NCBI RefSeq assembly: GCF_036345915.1
Contig: NZ_CP107785.1
Location: 8,184,001-8,248,000, forward strand
Source: Nocardia sp. NBC_00565
Lineage (GTDB): Bacteria; Actinomycetota; Actinomycetes; Mycobacteriales; Mycobacteriaceae
Direction: 5' to 3'
DNA length: 64,000 nt
This document shows, piece after piece, positions 8,792 to 17,479 of this stretch. The notes below the pieces were generated by a model. That model was not told the origin of the DNA and did no database searches. It saw only the letters and a program-made list of their open reading frames with translations. Both the position numbers and the translations under genes were made by a program. Within the stretch, counting starts at the first letter, position 1, and each line of letters begins with the position of its first letter.

Positions 8792-8962
8792 GCTGAGCCC
8801 ACCTTCTCGAGCGATTCGAGTATCTGTGTGTGCTGCGCGAACGGGTGGCGACGGTGTACAAGTGGAGAGACCGTGCCCATCGTCGCAGCCGGTGATGCCG
8901 CACGCAGGGAACCGCGCCGAACCCGCTGATTTCCGGATCTAGCGAAGGAAGGTCGTGAGGCG

Positions 8963-9496
8963 ATGCCGGACCGTGATGAGCAATCGTTCGCCCAGGTCAG
9001 ACTGGCCGCGGGAGCTCTGTTCGTGCGCGGCGAGGAGGTGCTGCTGGTGCATGTGATCGAAACGGGCTGGTGGGAGATTCCGGGCGGTTTCGTCGAACCC
9101 GGCGAATCGCCCGCGGCCGCCTGTCGCCGCGCGATCCGCGCGGAACTCGGCCTGGACCGCCCGCCGGGGCGACTGCTGGTGCACGACTGGGCGCCCGCGC
9201 CCGCCGACGGCGAGATGATCCGCTACATCTTCGACTGCGGCGAGCTCGGCGACGGATCCGCCATCGAGCTGCGCAAAAGCGAGCTGGACCGCTGGCAGTG
9301 GGTGCGCGTGGACACCATCGACACCCTCGTCCGCCCGCCCCACGCCCGGCGTATCTGGCAAGCCTTCCGCGCTCGTATGGAGGGCCACGCCGTCTATCTC
9401 GAACACGGTGAATCCACCCTGGTACAGCAGGGGGCCGCGGCGGCCGTCCCCTCCTGGCTCGACCGTCAGCCCGACCGCGACCGCCATCTCGGCTGA
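8963..9496 (+). CDS. Nudix-fold protein with degenerate catalytic box
   Basis: Starts at ATG 8963 after GGAAGG/GAGG; 177 residues. The Nudix region covers residues 42-64: GFVEPGE matches the GX5E half, but the catalytic half reads RAIRAELGL where REUXEEXGU is expected. Two of the three metal-ligand glutamates are therefore Ala (57 and 60) and only Glu61 remains. The flanking strands (RLAAGALFVRGEEVLLVHV, WWEIPGG) are well preserved, so the fold should be intact. Hydrolysis of a nucleoside diphosphate derivative is doubtful; a ligand-binding role, or weak activity, is possible. The C-terminal 40 residues are polar and not part of the core. Confidence 0.75.
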   Translation: MPDRDEQSFAQVRLAAGALFVRGEEVLLVHVIETGWWEIPGGFVEPGESPAAACRRAIRAELGLDRPPGRLLVHDWAPAPADGEMIRYIFDCGELGDGSAIELRKSELDRWQWVRVDTIDTLVRPPHARRIWQAFRARMEGHAVYLEHGESTLVQQGAAAAVPSWLDRQPDRDRHLG

Positions 9497-9514
9497 GCTC
9501 GACAACCGATTACG

Positions 9515-10042
9515 GTGTCGTCGCCGCAGCCGAGGGCCAGTTCGCGGCGGCGCGTGCTCGCACCGGTGCTGACCCCGCGGCTGGTGGACCGATTCGGCAA
9601 TGCCCGAGTGGTTTTCGGCGGTGTGCTGCTGGCGGTACTCGCCTACGCGATGTTCCTGCCGACCGACCTGGACCGAACCTACGCCGCAATGTTCCCGGCG
9701 CTGCTGTTGCTCGGCGTGGCCTTCGCGCTGGTCTACGGGCCGCTGACCATCGCGGGCACCGAGGGGATCGCCGAACAGGATCAGGGCCTGGCCAGCGGCC
9801 TGCTGTACACCGCCTTCCAATTCGGCTTCGCCCTCGGCGTGTCGGCCGTCACCGCAGTCGACGTCGCGGCGATGACGACCGGAGCTGCCGAAATCGACGC
9901 CCTCCGAACCGCATTGATCGTCCCCGTCATCACCGCCGCGTTCGCATCCGTCGTCGCCATATTCGGGCTCCGCCGAACCGCGCCATCCGATCGTGACCTC
10001 ACCTCCGATGAGCGGTCGAACCCGGCGGTGGTCTCGAAATGA
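9515..10042 (+). pseudogene. C-terminal remnant of an MFS transporter
   Basis: The frame contains only the last third of a DHA2-type major facilitator: a loop TPRLVDRFGNARVV, then helices GGVLLAVLAYAMFLP, AAMFPALLLLGVAFALVYGPL, the segment TEGIAEQDQGLASGLLYTAFQFG and a last helix ending GLRRTAP. Residues before about 9550 (SSPQPRASSRRR) look unrelated, so the N-terminal transmembrane half is missing. Stop TGA at 10040-10042 overlaps the ATG of the next fragment. It is a decayed gene rather than a working pump. The intact MFS gene on the other strand (10471-12216) is not an obvious parent. Confidence 0.75.
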
Positions 10043-10179
10043 CCATCACAACAACAAGATTCGATGACATCCGCGGTGAATTCGACGCCTACGTCGGCGA
10101 TATCAACTACGCGACGATGGTCACCGTCGGAACGGCGGCGCCCTCGCGAACGAGGGAGCCGCCGTCTGGGTCTTACTGA
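10039..10179 (+). pseudogene. N-terminal stub of a pyridoxamine 5'-phosphate oxidase-family protein
   Basis: A 46-codon frame whose ATG overlaps the stop of the MFS remnant (ATGA), reading MTITTTRFDDIRGEFDAYVG and then DINYATMVTVGTAAPSR. The part up to MVTV matches the start of split-beta-barrel FMN or F420 proteins of the PPOX family, which continue for another 100 residues or more. Here the sequence runs straight into a strong stem-loop and stops, so the rest has been lost. The overlap suggests the MFS and PPOX genes once formed an operon. Confidence 0.6.
10133..10164. terminator. stem-loop between the PPOX stub and the small minus-strand gene
   Basis: Arms at 10133-10146 and 10151-10164 are 14 bp with one mismatch around a CGAA loop. 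No U-tract follows on the plus side. It sits just beyond the 3' end of the minus-strand gene 10173-10469 and inside the truncated PPOX frame, so it most likely serves as terminator for the minus-strand efflux operon. Confidence 0.65.
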
Positions 10180-10469
10180 CGCTCCAGCGTCGGGATCACT
10201 ACTTCGTTCAGGTACTCCGTGATGCCGCGGCCGCCGCGTCGCGCTTCGTGCACGGTGACGTGCTGTGCGGCCGCCTTCTGCTTGAGGGTCGCGCGGGAAT
10301 CCGGTTCCACCCCGCCGCCGATGATCAGATTGGTGATCTCGCCGGTGTCGAGGGCGTGCAGCGCGTCCGTGTCGGCGACCGCGCCGATGGCGGCAAATCC
10401 GTTGGCGCGCAACAACTTGGTCGCGGCGTCCACGACCTCTTGTCCGCGGCCGATAGCAAGTACTTTCAT
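10173..10469 (-). CDS. small Rossmann-like protein in the efflux operon
   Basis: Starts at ATG 10469 with AGGAG seven bases upstream; 98 residues. The start lies one base after the stop of the DHA2 transporter gene, so the two are translated from one message. The sequence alternates strand and helix (MKVLAIGRG, EVVDAATKLLRANGF, AAIGAVADTDALHAL, TNLIIGGGV, VTVHEA, ITEYLNEVVIPTLE) in a response-regulator or nucleotide-binding style. The glycine-rich LIIGGGVEP turn is notable. I do not recognise a named family. It could be a cytosolic sensor or redox partner associated with drug efflux, but that is inference from position only. Confidence 0.75.
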   Translation of the reverse strand: MKVLAIGRGQEVVDAATKLLRANGFAAIGAVADTDALHALDTGEITNLIIGGGVEPDSRATLKQKAAAQHVTVHEARRGGRGITEYLNEVVIPTLERQ

Positions 10470-10470
10470 C

Positions 10471-12216
10471 TCAGACTCCTGTCGGTAGCAATTCCAAAGG
10501 ATCATCGATTTCATGGTGCTCGAGCCGGGCGTTTCTGGGCAGCGCGAGGAAGCCGAGGCACATCACGGACAGTAGGCCGATCCCGTACCACAGCGTGTAT
10601 TCGAAGGTGTTGGCGAAATTCACCGCGTTGGCTTGCTCCCCCGCAGCGGTAAGCACCTGTCCCACAGCATAATTGCCCGGATCGGAGAGCTGGCAACTGG
10701 CCGGCACCACGGTCGGATCCACCTCCGCCGACCGATCACGCACGCAGGCAAGGAAATTCGCGATGATCTGGTCCTGCGCCGGTTCCGGCAGGCCGATGCT
10801 GGTGAGCTCGGTGCGCACCTGCGGCGTCACCGCCTCGACGCCGCGCGCCGAATCATGGTCCAGCTGACCGAAGAACACGACGCCGACCAGCGCGACACCC
10901 AGCGCGGTGCCGAGCTGCTGCCCGGTATTGAGCAGGCCCGACGCCGCCCCGGCCGCCCGCGCGGGCACCTGGCCGAGCAGCAGGTCGATGGTCGGCGCGA
11001 CCACCATGCCGAATCCGATGCCGGTGACGATCAGCGGAATCACCATCTGCCAGGACGCGATCGACGCACCATAATGCGCGGCCAGCCACCCGTACAGTCC
11101 GAATCCGGCGGCGTTCACCAGACCACCGGCGACCAATACGATGCGTCCGAAGCGCGGTGCGAGCGCACTCACCGAGACCCCGGCCCCGATGCCCGCGCCG
11201 ACCGCGAAGAACACCGCGGTGAGCCCGGCCCGCATCGCCGACCAGCCCAGACCCGCCTGCATGAACAGCGTCCACACCAGGAAGAACCCGCCGAGCCCGA
11301 TCCAGAACAGCAACCAGCTCGCCAGCCCCACCGCGAACGGACGGGACCGGAACAGATCCAGGTCGATCAGCGGGGAACCGACCGTCCGCGCCCGCCGCCG
11401 CTCGAAGACGACGAATACCGCGAAGACCACGGCCGCGCCCGCCATCATGACGAAAGTCCATGCGGGCCAGCCCAATCGGCGACCCTCGGTGAGCGGATAG
11501 GCCAGCAGCAGCACCGCGGAGATGGCCAGCACCATGCCGATCGGATCGAGCCTGGCCGCTGTGCTGTTTCGAGCGACCGGCAAGCCATCGCTAGCGGTCG
11601 TGGAGCGCGAATCCTTCATTACAACGGTGGCCGCGATCAGCGCCGCGATACCGACCGGCACATTGACCAGGAAGATCGGCCGCCAGGCCAGATCGAACAG
11701 ATCCCACTGCACCAGCAGCCCGCCCAGTGAAAGGCCGACCGCCGAGGCCGAGCCGCCGACGCCGCTGTAGATCGCGATGGCCTTGGCGCGTTCGTCCCGC
11801 GGGAAGGTGGTTCGGATGATCGCGAGGATCTGCGGCACCATCAGCGCGGCCATCGCGCCCTGGACGAACCGGGAGGTGATCAGCATGGTCGGATCGGAAC
11901 TGAATCCGCACGCGGCCGAGGCCAGCGTGAATCCGGTCATGCCGATCAGGAAGATGCGTTTGCGGCCGTAGATGTCACCGAGTCGGCCGCCGGTGATCAG
12001 CACCGCGGCGAAGGCCAGCACATAGGCCGCGATGATCCATTCGATCTGCGAGTACTGCGCGCCGAGATCGGTCTGGATGCTCGGCACCGCGACATTGACG
12101 ATGGTGACGTCGAGCAGATCCATGAATCCGGCGGCCAGCACGACCGCGAAGGCGATCCAGCGGCGTGGGTCGAGGTGTGGTGGGGCTGCTGCGTCGGGGG
12201 CGATGTCGGTATCCAC
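10471..12216 (-). CDS. DHA2-family drug:proton antiporter (MFS, 14 TM)
   Basis: Multidrug exporter of the inner membrane. The best start is GTG 12216, with AGGAGAG seven bases upstream, giving 581 residues; an ATG 36 bp further upstream lacks such a site. Hydrophobic segments fit 14 transmembrane helices. Helix 1 carries GFMDLLDVTIVNVAVPSI, motif A is GGRLGDIYGRKR and a motif C-like segment is GGSASAVGLSLGG. A large periplasmic loop of about 80 residues before the last helix (RTELTSIGLPEPAQDQII to NYAVGQV) is typical of the EmrB/QacA branch. It is divergent from a MarR regulator, a standard efflux arrangement, with operator-like palindromes between them. The substrate cannot be told from the sequence. 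Confidence 0.9.
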   Translation of the reverse strand: MDTDIAPDAAAPPHLDPRRWIAFAVVLAAGFMDLLDVTIVNVAVPSIQTDLGAQYSQIEWIIAAYVLAFAAVLITGGRLGDIYGRKRIFLIGMTGFTLASAACGFSSDPTMLITSRFVQGAMAALMVPQILAIIRTTFPRDERAKAIAIYSGVGGSASAVGLSLGGLLVQWDLFDLAWRPIFLVNVPVGIAALIAATVVMKDSRSTTASDGLPVARNSTAARLDPIGMVLAISAVLLLAYPLTEGRRLGWPAWTFVMMAGAAVVFAVFVVFERRRARTVGSPLIDLDLFRSRPFAVGLASWLLFWIGLGGFFLVWTLFMQAGLGWSAMRAGLTAVFFAVGAGIGAGVSVSALAPRFGRIVLVAGGLVNAAGFGLYGWLAAHYGASIASWQMVIPLIVTGIGFGMVVAPTIDLLLGQVPARAAGAASGLLNTGQQLGTALGVALVGVVFFGQLDHDSARGVEAVTPQVRTELTSIGLPEPAQDQIIANFLACVRDRSAEVDPTVVPASCQLSDPGNYAVGQVLTAAGEQANAVNFANTFEYTLWYGIGLLSVMCLGFLALPRNARLEHHEIDDPLELLPTGV

Positions 12217-12272
12217 GGGAGCTCTCCTCGGTCGGTGGGGGTGTGGCGACACCTCAAACTATGCACATGAAG

Positions 12273-12315
12273 TGATTATCAATCAAGTGTGCAATCATTA
12301 AAAGTGCGTTGATTG
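12273..12315. promoter_or_regulatory. MarR-type operator between the efflux pump and its regulator
   Basis: TGATT-ATC-AATCA at 12273-12285 is a perfect palindrome with a 3-bp centre. A second, wider pair, AATCAA (12281-12286) and TTGATT (12309-12314), shares the same half-site. The segment is AT-rich against its surroundings and lies in the 113 bp between the divergent MFS and MarR starts, where autoregulation would be expected. Confidence 0.6.
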
Positions 12316-12329
12316 GGTATGCTGGGGAG

Positions 12330-12818
12330 GTGACCGACGATCCGACCTTCGTGCCGCTGTCCGAGCACCCCGCCTTCCTGTTCGGCCAGCTGGGATTTCA
12401 TGTCAGCTACCGGTTCACCGACCTGCTCGCGCCGCTCGGTATCAGCCCGCGTCACTACGGCACGCTGCGGATATTGAGTGCGAACGACGGCCAATCGCAA
12501 CAGCAGCTGTGCGAGGCGCAGCGGATTCATCGCAATGTGATGGTCGGGCTGGTCGACGAACTGGAGAAGCGCGGACTCGTCGAGCGCCGCAAACATCCGA
12601 CCGACCGGCGAGCGCACGCGGTGTATCTACTCCCCGCCGCACATGAGCTGCTCGCGCAGGCCGAGGAGATCGTCTCCGGATTGGACGCGGACGTGACGGC
12701 ATCGCTCGATCCCGAGGAGCGCGCGACGCTGGTCAAGCTCTTGCAGCGCACCGCGATGGGCAACGGGCTGATCCCGGATATCCATCCCGGCCTGGCCCGG
12801 CCGGCGGATAAGTGCTGA
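12330..12818 (+). CDS. MarR-family transcriptional regulator
   Basis: Winged-helix repressor of about 162 residues. The core reads PLGISPRHYGTLRIL, QQQLCEAQRIHRNVMVGLVDELEKRGLVERRKHPTDRRAHAVYLLP, the MarR recognition helix and wing with the usual D-x-R-x-R wing pattern. GTG 12330 gives MTDDPTFVPL; TTG 12309 is an in-frame alternative, and GGGGAG touches the GTG, so the start is uncertain. It is divergent from the DHA2 pump and most likely represses it until a small lipophilic or phenolic ligand binds. Confidence 0.88.
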   Translation: MTDDPTFVPLSEHPAFLFGQLGFHVSYRFTDLLAPLGISPRHYGTLRILSANDGQSQQQLCEAQRIHRNVMVGLVDELEKRGLVERRKHPTDRRAHAVYLLPAAHELLAQAEEIVSGLDADVTASLDPEERATLVKLLQRTAMGNGLIPDIHPGLARPADKC

Positions 12819-12827
12819 GCTCGAGAC

Positions 12828-14432
12828 TCAGATAAGCACGCCGGGATTGAGAATTCCGGCCGGATCCAGCGCGGATTTTGCCGCCCGCAACGCATTCGCG
12901 AACGGGTCGGGACGTTGGCGGTCGTACCACGGTCGGTGGTCCCGGCCGACCGCGTGATGGTGGGTGATGGTCCCGCCTGCGGCCGAGAGTGCCTCGGAGA
13001 CAGCGGCTTTGATGTCATCCCATTGCGCGAGCGTGCTGCCCCAGCGGCCCGCGGCGTAGATGCCGAAATATGGTGCCGGACCGTCCGGATACACGTGGGT
13101 GAAGCGGCAGGTCACCACGCCGGTGGCGCCGACCGACCGGATGGCCGTGTTCGCGGCCTCGGTCACCGATGCTTTCAGATTGTCGAATTTGTCCCAGGTG
13201 CAGGCGGTTTCGAAGGTTTCGGTGATCATCGATCGGGCCGCCAGGGCGTCGCGCTGGTAGGGCATTCGCAGAAATGACGATCGCCAGGTGTCGGCCGCGC
13301 CCGAACCCGGTTGGTGCATGGTCGATTCGGTGTAGCGCGCGGGCTCGGGAAGGGTGCCGCCGTGGTCGGCGACCAACTCCAGCGCGCGTTCCATCCAGGT
13401 GCGCGTCGGGTGATCGGCGGATTCGAATCCGAGTACCAGTACGCCGCCGCTCGTCGCGGCACCGGCATTGAGAAATGCCTCGGCCGGATCGAGGAGTCGG
13501 CAATTGCTCGGGTGCAGACCGGACTGTGCGATGGCCCTGGTAGCGGCCACCGCCTTCGCGTAATCGTCGAAGTGCGCGGAAGCCGTTGCGCGCCAACGTG
13601 GCCGGTCCTGCAGGCGCATCCACGCCTCGGTGATGATGCCGAGTATCCCCTCGGATCCGAGGAACATCCGGTCCGGCGACGGCCCCGCTCCGGATCCGGG
13701 CAGCCGCCGCGATTCGCTTGTGCCCGTCGGCGTCACCACCCGCATCGACTCGACCAGGTCATCGATATGGGTGTACAGCGTCGCGAAATGCCCACCGGCC
13801 CTGGTGGCCAGCCATCCGCCGAGCGTCGAGAACTCGAACGACTGCGGAAAATGCCGCAGTGTCAGGTCCGCGCCGCGCAGCTGATCCGCCAAGGCCGGAC
13901 CGAACACTCCGGCCTGTATTCGTGCCGCCCGGCTGGTCCGATCGATCTCGAGTACGCGATCGAGAGCGCCGAGGTCCAGGCTGATCGCCCCCGCGAATTC
14001 GCTTGCCGCCGATCGCGGCTCCACCCCGCCGACCACGGAAGTTCCACCGCCGAACGGGATTACCGCGATATTCGCCCCAGCGGCCCAGTCGAGGACGTCC
14101 ACGATATCGTCTTCGCCGCGCGGCCGAACGACCAGATCCGGCGCACTGCGCACATCACCGAGCAGATTGCGCACCACATCGCGAAACGCCTGACCGTGTG
14201 CGTGCGCCGCCCGATTGGCCGGATCCGCCGACACCAGTTCGGCGAGCGAATCCGGTGCGGTCACCCGCGGTTCGGGCAGCCCGAGCGATTCGACCGATGG
14301 CGGTTCGTGTGGCGTGAGATCCACCCCCCGGAGCATCGCCGCGACCCGCGCCGTCAGCGCTTCCAGCTCCGCGCCGACGACCGCATCCTCGACATTGCCC
14401 CAGCCCCACCACGACCGCGTCTTCGTCGACAC
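12828..14432 (-). CDS. FAD-linked oxidase, alkyldihydroxyacetonephosphate synthase-like
   Basis: Starts at GTG 14432 five bases after AGGAG; 534 residues. The N-terminal segment STKTRSWWGWGNVED is characteristic of AGPS-like proteins. The PCMH-type FAD domain contains VRPRGEDDIVDVLDWA, IPFGGGTSVVGGVEP, and FEFSTLGGWLATRAGGHFATLYT, the flavin-pocket region. The C-terminal cap carries TCRFTHVYPDGPAPYFGIYA, and the protein ends HHHAVGRDHRPW, the His-rich motif of the VAO/AGPS family. In eukaryotes AGPS replaces an acyl group with a fatty alcohol in ether-lipid synthesis; actinobacterial homologues (recalled as Rv3107c) have unproven substrates. It stands alone, convergent with the MarR gene. Confidence 0.85.
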   Translation of the reverse strand: MSTKTRSWWGWGNVEDAVVGAELEALTARVAAMLRGVDLTPHEPPSVESLGLPEPRVTAPDSLAELVSADPANRAAHAHGQAFRDVVRNLLGDVRSAPDLVVRPRGEDDIVDVLDWAAGANIAVIPFGGGTSVVGGVEPRSAASEFAGAISLDLGALDRVLEIDRTSRAARIQAGVFGPALADQLRGADLTLRHFPQSFEFSTLGGWLATRAGGHFATLYTHIDDLVESMRVVTPTGTSESRRLPGSGAGPSPDRMFLGSEGILGIITEAWMRLQDRPRWRATASAHFDDYAKAVAATRAIAQSGLHPSNCRLLDPAEAFLNAGAATSGGVLVLGFESADHPTRTWMERALELVADHGGTLPEPARYTESTMHQPGSGAADTWRSSFLRMPYQRDALAARSMITETFETACTWDKFDNLKASVTEAANTAIRSVGATGVVTCRFTHVYPDGPAPYFGIYAAGRWGSTLAQWDDIKAAVSEALSAAGGTITHHHAVGRDHRPWYDRQRPDPFANALRAAKSALDPAGILNPGVLI

Positions 14433-14748
14433 ACCCACTCCTCTCAGCGGATCGATCGGCCGCACCGCCGCTCGCCATCCTGACGAGTGTCAGACCGGGA
14501 GTTCGAAGATTTCGTCCGATCCTATAGAGGAGATCGATACGCGGGGGTGGGGTTGCGGGGGTCCTGCTCGGACCGGATGCCGCGGAAACACCGGGCGCGG
14601 TCCGTCGGGATCCGGATCAGGGGTTGGTCACAACTGGCGCACGTTCCTGGCCTGGGCGAACCCGGCTGACGAGAATGGCGGACGGTGGCTTGCCGGCGAT
14701 CCGGGAATAGATTGCGGAGGTCGCCGGTTGAGCTGTTCGACAATCAAT
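14433..14748. other. non-coding stretch upstream of the dnaK control region
   Basis: No convincing gene is visible. Short frames here lack codon-usage support and recognisable sequence. The left end must hold the promoter of the AGPS-like gene, and the right end leads into the HspR sites of dnaK. Confidence 0.5.
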
Positions 14749-14769
14749 ATTGAGTGTGATCGGCTCAAG
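14749..14769. promoter_or_regulatory. HAIR-like HspR operator 1 of dnaK
   Basis: ATTGAGT-N7-GCTCAAG matches the HspR-associated inverted repeat CTTGAGT-N7-ACTCAAG at 12 of 14 positions and has the correct 7-bp spacing. It lies about 190 bp before dnaK. HspR is encoded at the end of the same operon, so autorepression with DnaK as corepressor, as in Streptomyces, is the likely circuit. Confidence 0.8.
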
Positions 14770-14803
14770 TTTGAGTTGACTCCCGGCGGCGGTCGGGTGC
14801 AAG

Positions 14804-14824
14804 ATTGAGCCGACCACGCTCAGC
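14804..14824. promoter_or_regulatory. HAIR-like HspR operator 2 of dnaK
   Basis: ATTGAGC-N7-GCTCAGC contains the perfect inverted repeat TGAGC-N7-GCTCA in HAIR register. It is 55 bp downstream of the first site, about five helical turns, so both could be occupied on one DNA face. The match to consensus is weaker than site 1. Confidence 0.65.
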
Positions 14825-14957
14825 GTCGCTGGGACCGTGCTCCGTGAGGTGCTCGGTGCGAGGTCTCGTGGCAGCCGATCACGGATGTCGCAGATCGCTT
14901 GAAACCGCGTTTACCCAGCACCGACACAAGTAGTTACGTCAACTAGGAGGAACCACC

Positions 14958-16805
14958 ATGGCTCGTGCGGTCGGAATCGACCTCGGGACCACGAACTCGG
15001 TCGTCGCCGTTCTCGAAGGCGGCGAGCCGGTCGTTGTCGCGAACTCTGAAGGATCGCGCACTACCCCCTCGATCGTCGCGTTCGCCAAGAACGGTGAGGT
15101 TCTGGTCGGCCAGCCCGCCAAGAACCAGGCGGTCACCAACGTCGACCGCACCATCCGCTCGGTCAAGCGCCACATCGGCACCGACTGGTCCGTGGAGATC
15201 GACGGCAAGAAGTACACCTCGCAGGAGATCAGCGCGCGCACGCTGATGAAGCTGAAGCGCGACGCCGAGTCCTATCTCGGTGAGGAGATCACCGACGCGG
15301 TCATCACCGTGCCCGCGTACTTCGAGGACGCCCAGCGTCAGGCCACCAAGGAAGCCGGCCAGATCGCCGGGCTGAACGTGCTGCGCATCGTCAACGAGCC
15401 CACCGCGGCCGCGCTCGCGTACGGCCTGGACAAGGGCGATAAGGAACAGACCATCCTGGTCTTCGACCTCGGTGGCGGCACCTTCGACGTCTCGCTGCTG
15501 GAAATCGGCGAGGGCGTCGTCGAGGTCCGCGCCACCTCCGGTGACAACCACCTCGGTGGTGACGACTGGGACGAGCGCGTGGTGACCTGGCTGGTCGACA
15601 AGTTCAAGGCCAGCGCGGGCATCGACCTGACCAAGGACAAGATGGCGCTGCAGCGCCTGCGTGAGGCCGCCGAGAAGGCGAAGATCGAACTGAGCTCCTC
15701 GCAGAGCACCTCGATCAACCTCCCCTACATCACCGTCGACGCGGATAAGAACCCGCTGTTCCTCGACGAGCAGCTGACCCGCGCCGAATTCCAGAAGATC
15801 ACCTCGGATCTGCTCGACCGCACCCGTGCGCCGTTCCAGTCCGTGATCAAGGACGCAGGCATCAACGTCGCCGATATCGACCATGTCGTGCTCGTCGGCG
15901 GCTCCACCCGTATGCCCGCCGTATCCGAACTGGTCAAGGAACTGACCGGCGGTCGCGAGCCGAACAAGGGCGTGAATCCGGACGAGGTTGTCGCCGTCGG
16001 CGCCGCCCTGCAGGCCGGTGTGCTCAAGGGTGAGGTCAAGGACGTCCTGCTGCTCGATGTGACCCCGCTGTCGCTGGGTATCGAGACCAAGGGTGGCGTG
16101 ATGACCAAGCTCATCGAGCGCAACACCACCATCCCGACCAAGCGCTCGGAGACCTTCACCACCGCCGACGACAACCAGCCGTCGGTGCAGATCCAGGTGT
16201 TCCAGGGTGAGCGTGAAATCGCCTCGCACAATAAGTTGCTCGGCTCCTTCGAGCTGACCGGCCTCCCGCCCGCTCCGCGTGGCGTGCCGCAGATCGAGGT
16301 CACCTTCGATATCGACGCCAATGGCATCGTGCATGTGACCGCGAAGGATAAGGGCACCGGCAAGGAAAACAAGATCAAGATCCAGGACGGCTCCGGCCTG
16401 TCCAAGGAAGAGATCGACCGGATGGTCAAGGACGCCGAGGCGCATGCCGCCGAGGACAAGTCGCGGCGCGAGGAGGCGGAGACCCGCAACCAGGCCGAGT
16501 CGCTGGTGCACCAGACCGAGAAGTTCATCAAGGACAACGAGGACAAGGTCCCCGCGGATATCAAGTCCAAGGTCGAGGCGGCCATCGCCGAGGCGAACGA
16601 GGCGCTCAAGGGCACCGACATCGCCGCGGTCAAGGCAGCCGTCGAGAAGCTGGCGACCGAGTCGCAGGCGCTTGGTCAGGCGATCTACGAGGCCTCGGCC
16701 GCCGAGTCGGCCGCCTCCAGCAACGGGGCATCGAGCTCGGCCGGCGATGACCAGGTCGTGGACGCGGAGGTTGTGGACGAGCCGGTCGACACGGAGAAGA
16801 AGTGA
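14958..16805 (+). CDS. dnaK: chaperone DnaK (Hsp70)
   Basis: ATP-dependent Hsp70 chaperone of the cytoplasm, 615 residues, starting at ATG 14958 behind [27 protein letters not shown] is the phosphate-1 loop, [16 protein letters not shown] the phosphate-2 loop and [12 protein letters not shown] the adenosine motif. The substrate-binding domain starts after [14 protein letters not shown]. The lid is helical and the C-terminus is acidic, ending [16 protein letters not shown], a DnaK-type tail. Length and sequence are those of the Actinobacteria. It is the first gene of dnaK-grpE-dnaJ-hspR, with translational overlap into grpE. Two HspR-type inverted repeats lie upstream. Confidence 0.98.
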   Translation: MARAVGIDLGTTNSVVAVLEGGEPVVVANSEGSRTTPSIVAFAKNGEVLVGQPAKNQAVTNVDRTIRSVKRHIGTDWSVEIDGKKYTSQEISARTLMKLKRDAESYLGEEITDAVITVPAYFEDAQRQATKEAGQIAGLNVLRIVNEPTAAALAYGLDKGDKEQTILVFDLGGGTFDVSLLEIGEGVVEVRATSGDNHLGGDDWDERVVTWLVDKFKASAGIDLTKDKMALQRLREAAEKAKIELSSSQSTSINLPYITVDADKNPLFLDEQLTRAEFQKITSDLLDRTRAPFQSVIKDAGINVADIDHVVLVGGSTRMPAVSELVKELTGGREPNKGVNPDEVVAVGAALQAGVLKGEVKDVLLLDVTPLSLGIETKGGVMTKLIERNTTIPTKRSETFTTADDNQPSVQIQVFQGEREIASHNKLLGSFELTGLPPAPRGVPQIEVTFDIDANGIVHVTAKDKGTGKENKIKIQDGSGLSKEEIDRMVKDAEAHAAEDKSRREEAETRNQAESLVHQTEKFIKDNEDKVPADIKSKVEAAIAEANEALKGTDIAAVKAAVEKLATESQALGQAIYEASAAESAASSNGASSSAGDDQVVDAEVVDEPVDTEKK

Positions 16806-17455
16806 GCGAGGGAAACTCCGAACAGGAGCCGATCACCTTCGTCGACAATCGCAAGATCGATCCGGAGACAGGTGAGATCCGGGAACCGGCGGCGGATCAG
16901 TCCGCCGCCGGGCCCGGCCCGGAAGCCGGGAACGGCACCGAACCCGTCATCGGTACGGACGAGGGCGCCGAGATCCTGGCCGAGGCCATCACCAAGGAGT
17001 TGGCCGAGCGCACCGCCGACCTGCAGCGGCTGACCGCTGAATACGCCAACTATCGGCGTCGGGTCGAGCGGGACCGCCAGGCCACCATCGACGCGGCCAA
17101 GGCCGCCGTGGTCTCCGAATTGCTTGGCGTACTCGACGACCTCGATCGTGCGCGTGCGCACGGCGACCTCGATGCCGGACCGCTCAAATCGGTCGCGGAC
17201 AAGCTCGCCGACGCACTGCACAAGCAGGGTCTGCAGGAATTCGGTTCGGAGGGTGAGCCTTTCGACCCGACCCTGCACGAGGCCGTGCAGCACGAGGGCG
17301 AGGGACACGATCCGGTGATCGGCATGGTCATGCGCAAGGGCTATCGGTTCGGCGATCGGGTGCTTCGGCACGCGCTCGTCGGGGTAACCGATGGCGTGGC
17401 CGATCTGGTCGAAGAAGAGGCATCGGATGTTGATGCCAATGCGAACAACCAATAG
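16802..17455 (+). CDS. grpE: nucleotide exchange factor GrpE
   Basis: Exchange factor that releases ADP from DnaK. GTG 16802 overlaps the dnaK stop (GTGA), so translation is probably coupled. 217 residues: a disordered acidic N-terminus of about 60 residues, a long dimerising helix ([26 protein letters not shown]), then the four-helix and beta-wing part with [42 protein letters not shown], the GrpE signature. The long N-terminal extension is usual in mycobacteria and relatives. Confidence 0.97.
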   Translation: MSEGNSEQEPITFVDNRKIDPETGEIREPAADQSAAGPGPEAGNGTEPVIGTDEGAEILAEAITKELAERTADLQRLTAEYANYRRRVERDRQATIDAAKAAVVSELLGVLDDLDRARAHGDLDAGPLKSVADKLADALHKQGLQEFGSEGEPFDPTLHEAVQHEGEGHDPVIGMVMRKGYRFGDRVLRHALVGVTDGVADLVEEEASDVDANANNQ

Positions 17456-17479
17456 GAACCCGAGAGGAGGAGATACCCG

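Noticed and set aside
10633..11730. 365-codon plus-strand frame opposite the DHA2 pump
   Set aside because: Antisense shadow: rich in Arg, His, Gln and Asp, no known domain, while the minus strand encodes a clear 14-helix transporter.
14487..14669. 60-residue plus frame upstream of dnaK
   Set aside because: Composition is Arg/Gly-rich, no family is evident and it lies within the regulatory gap.
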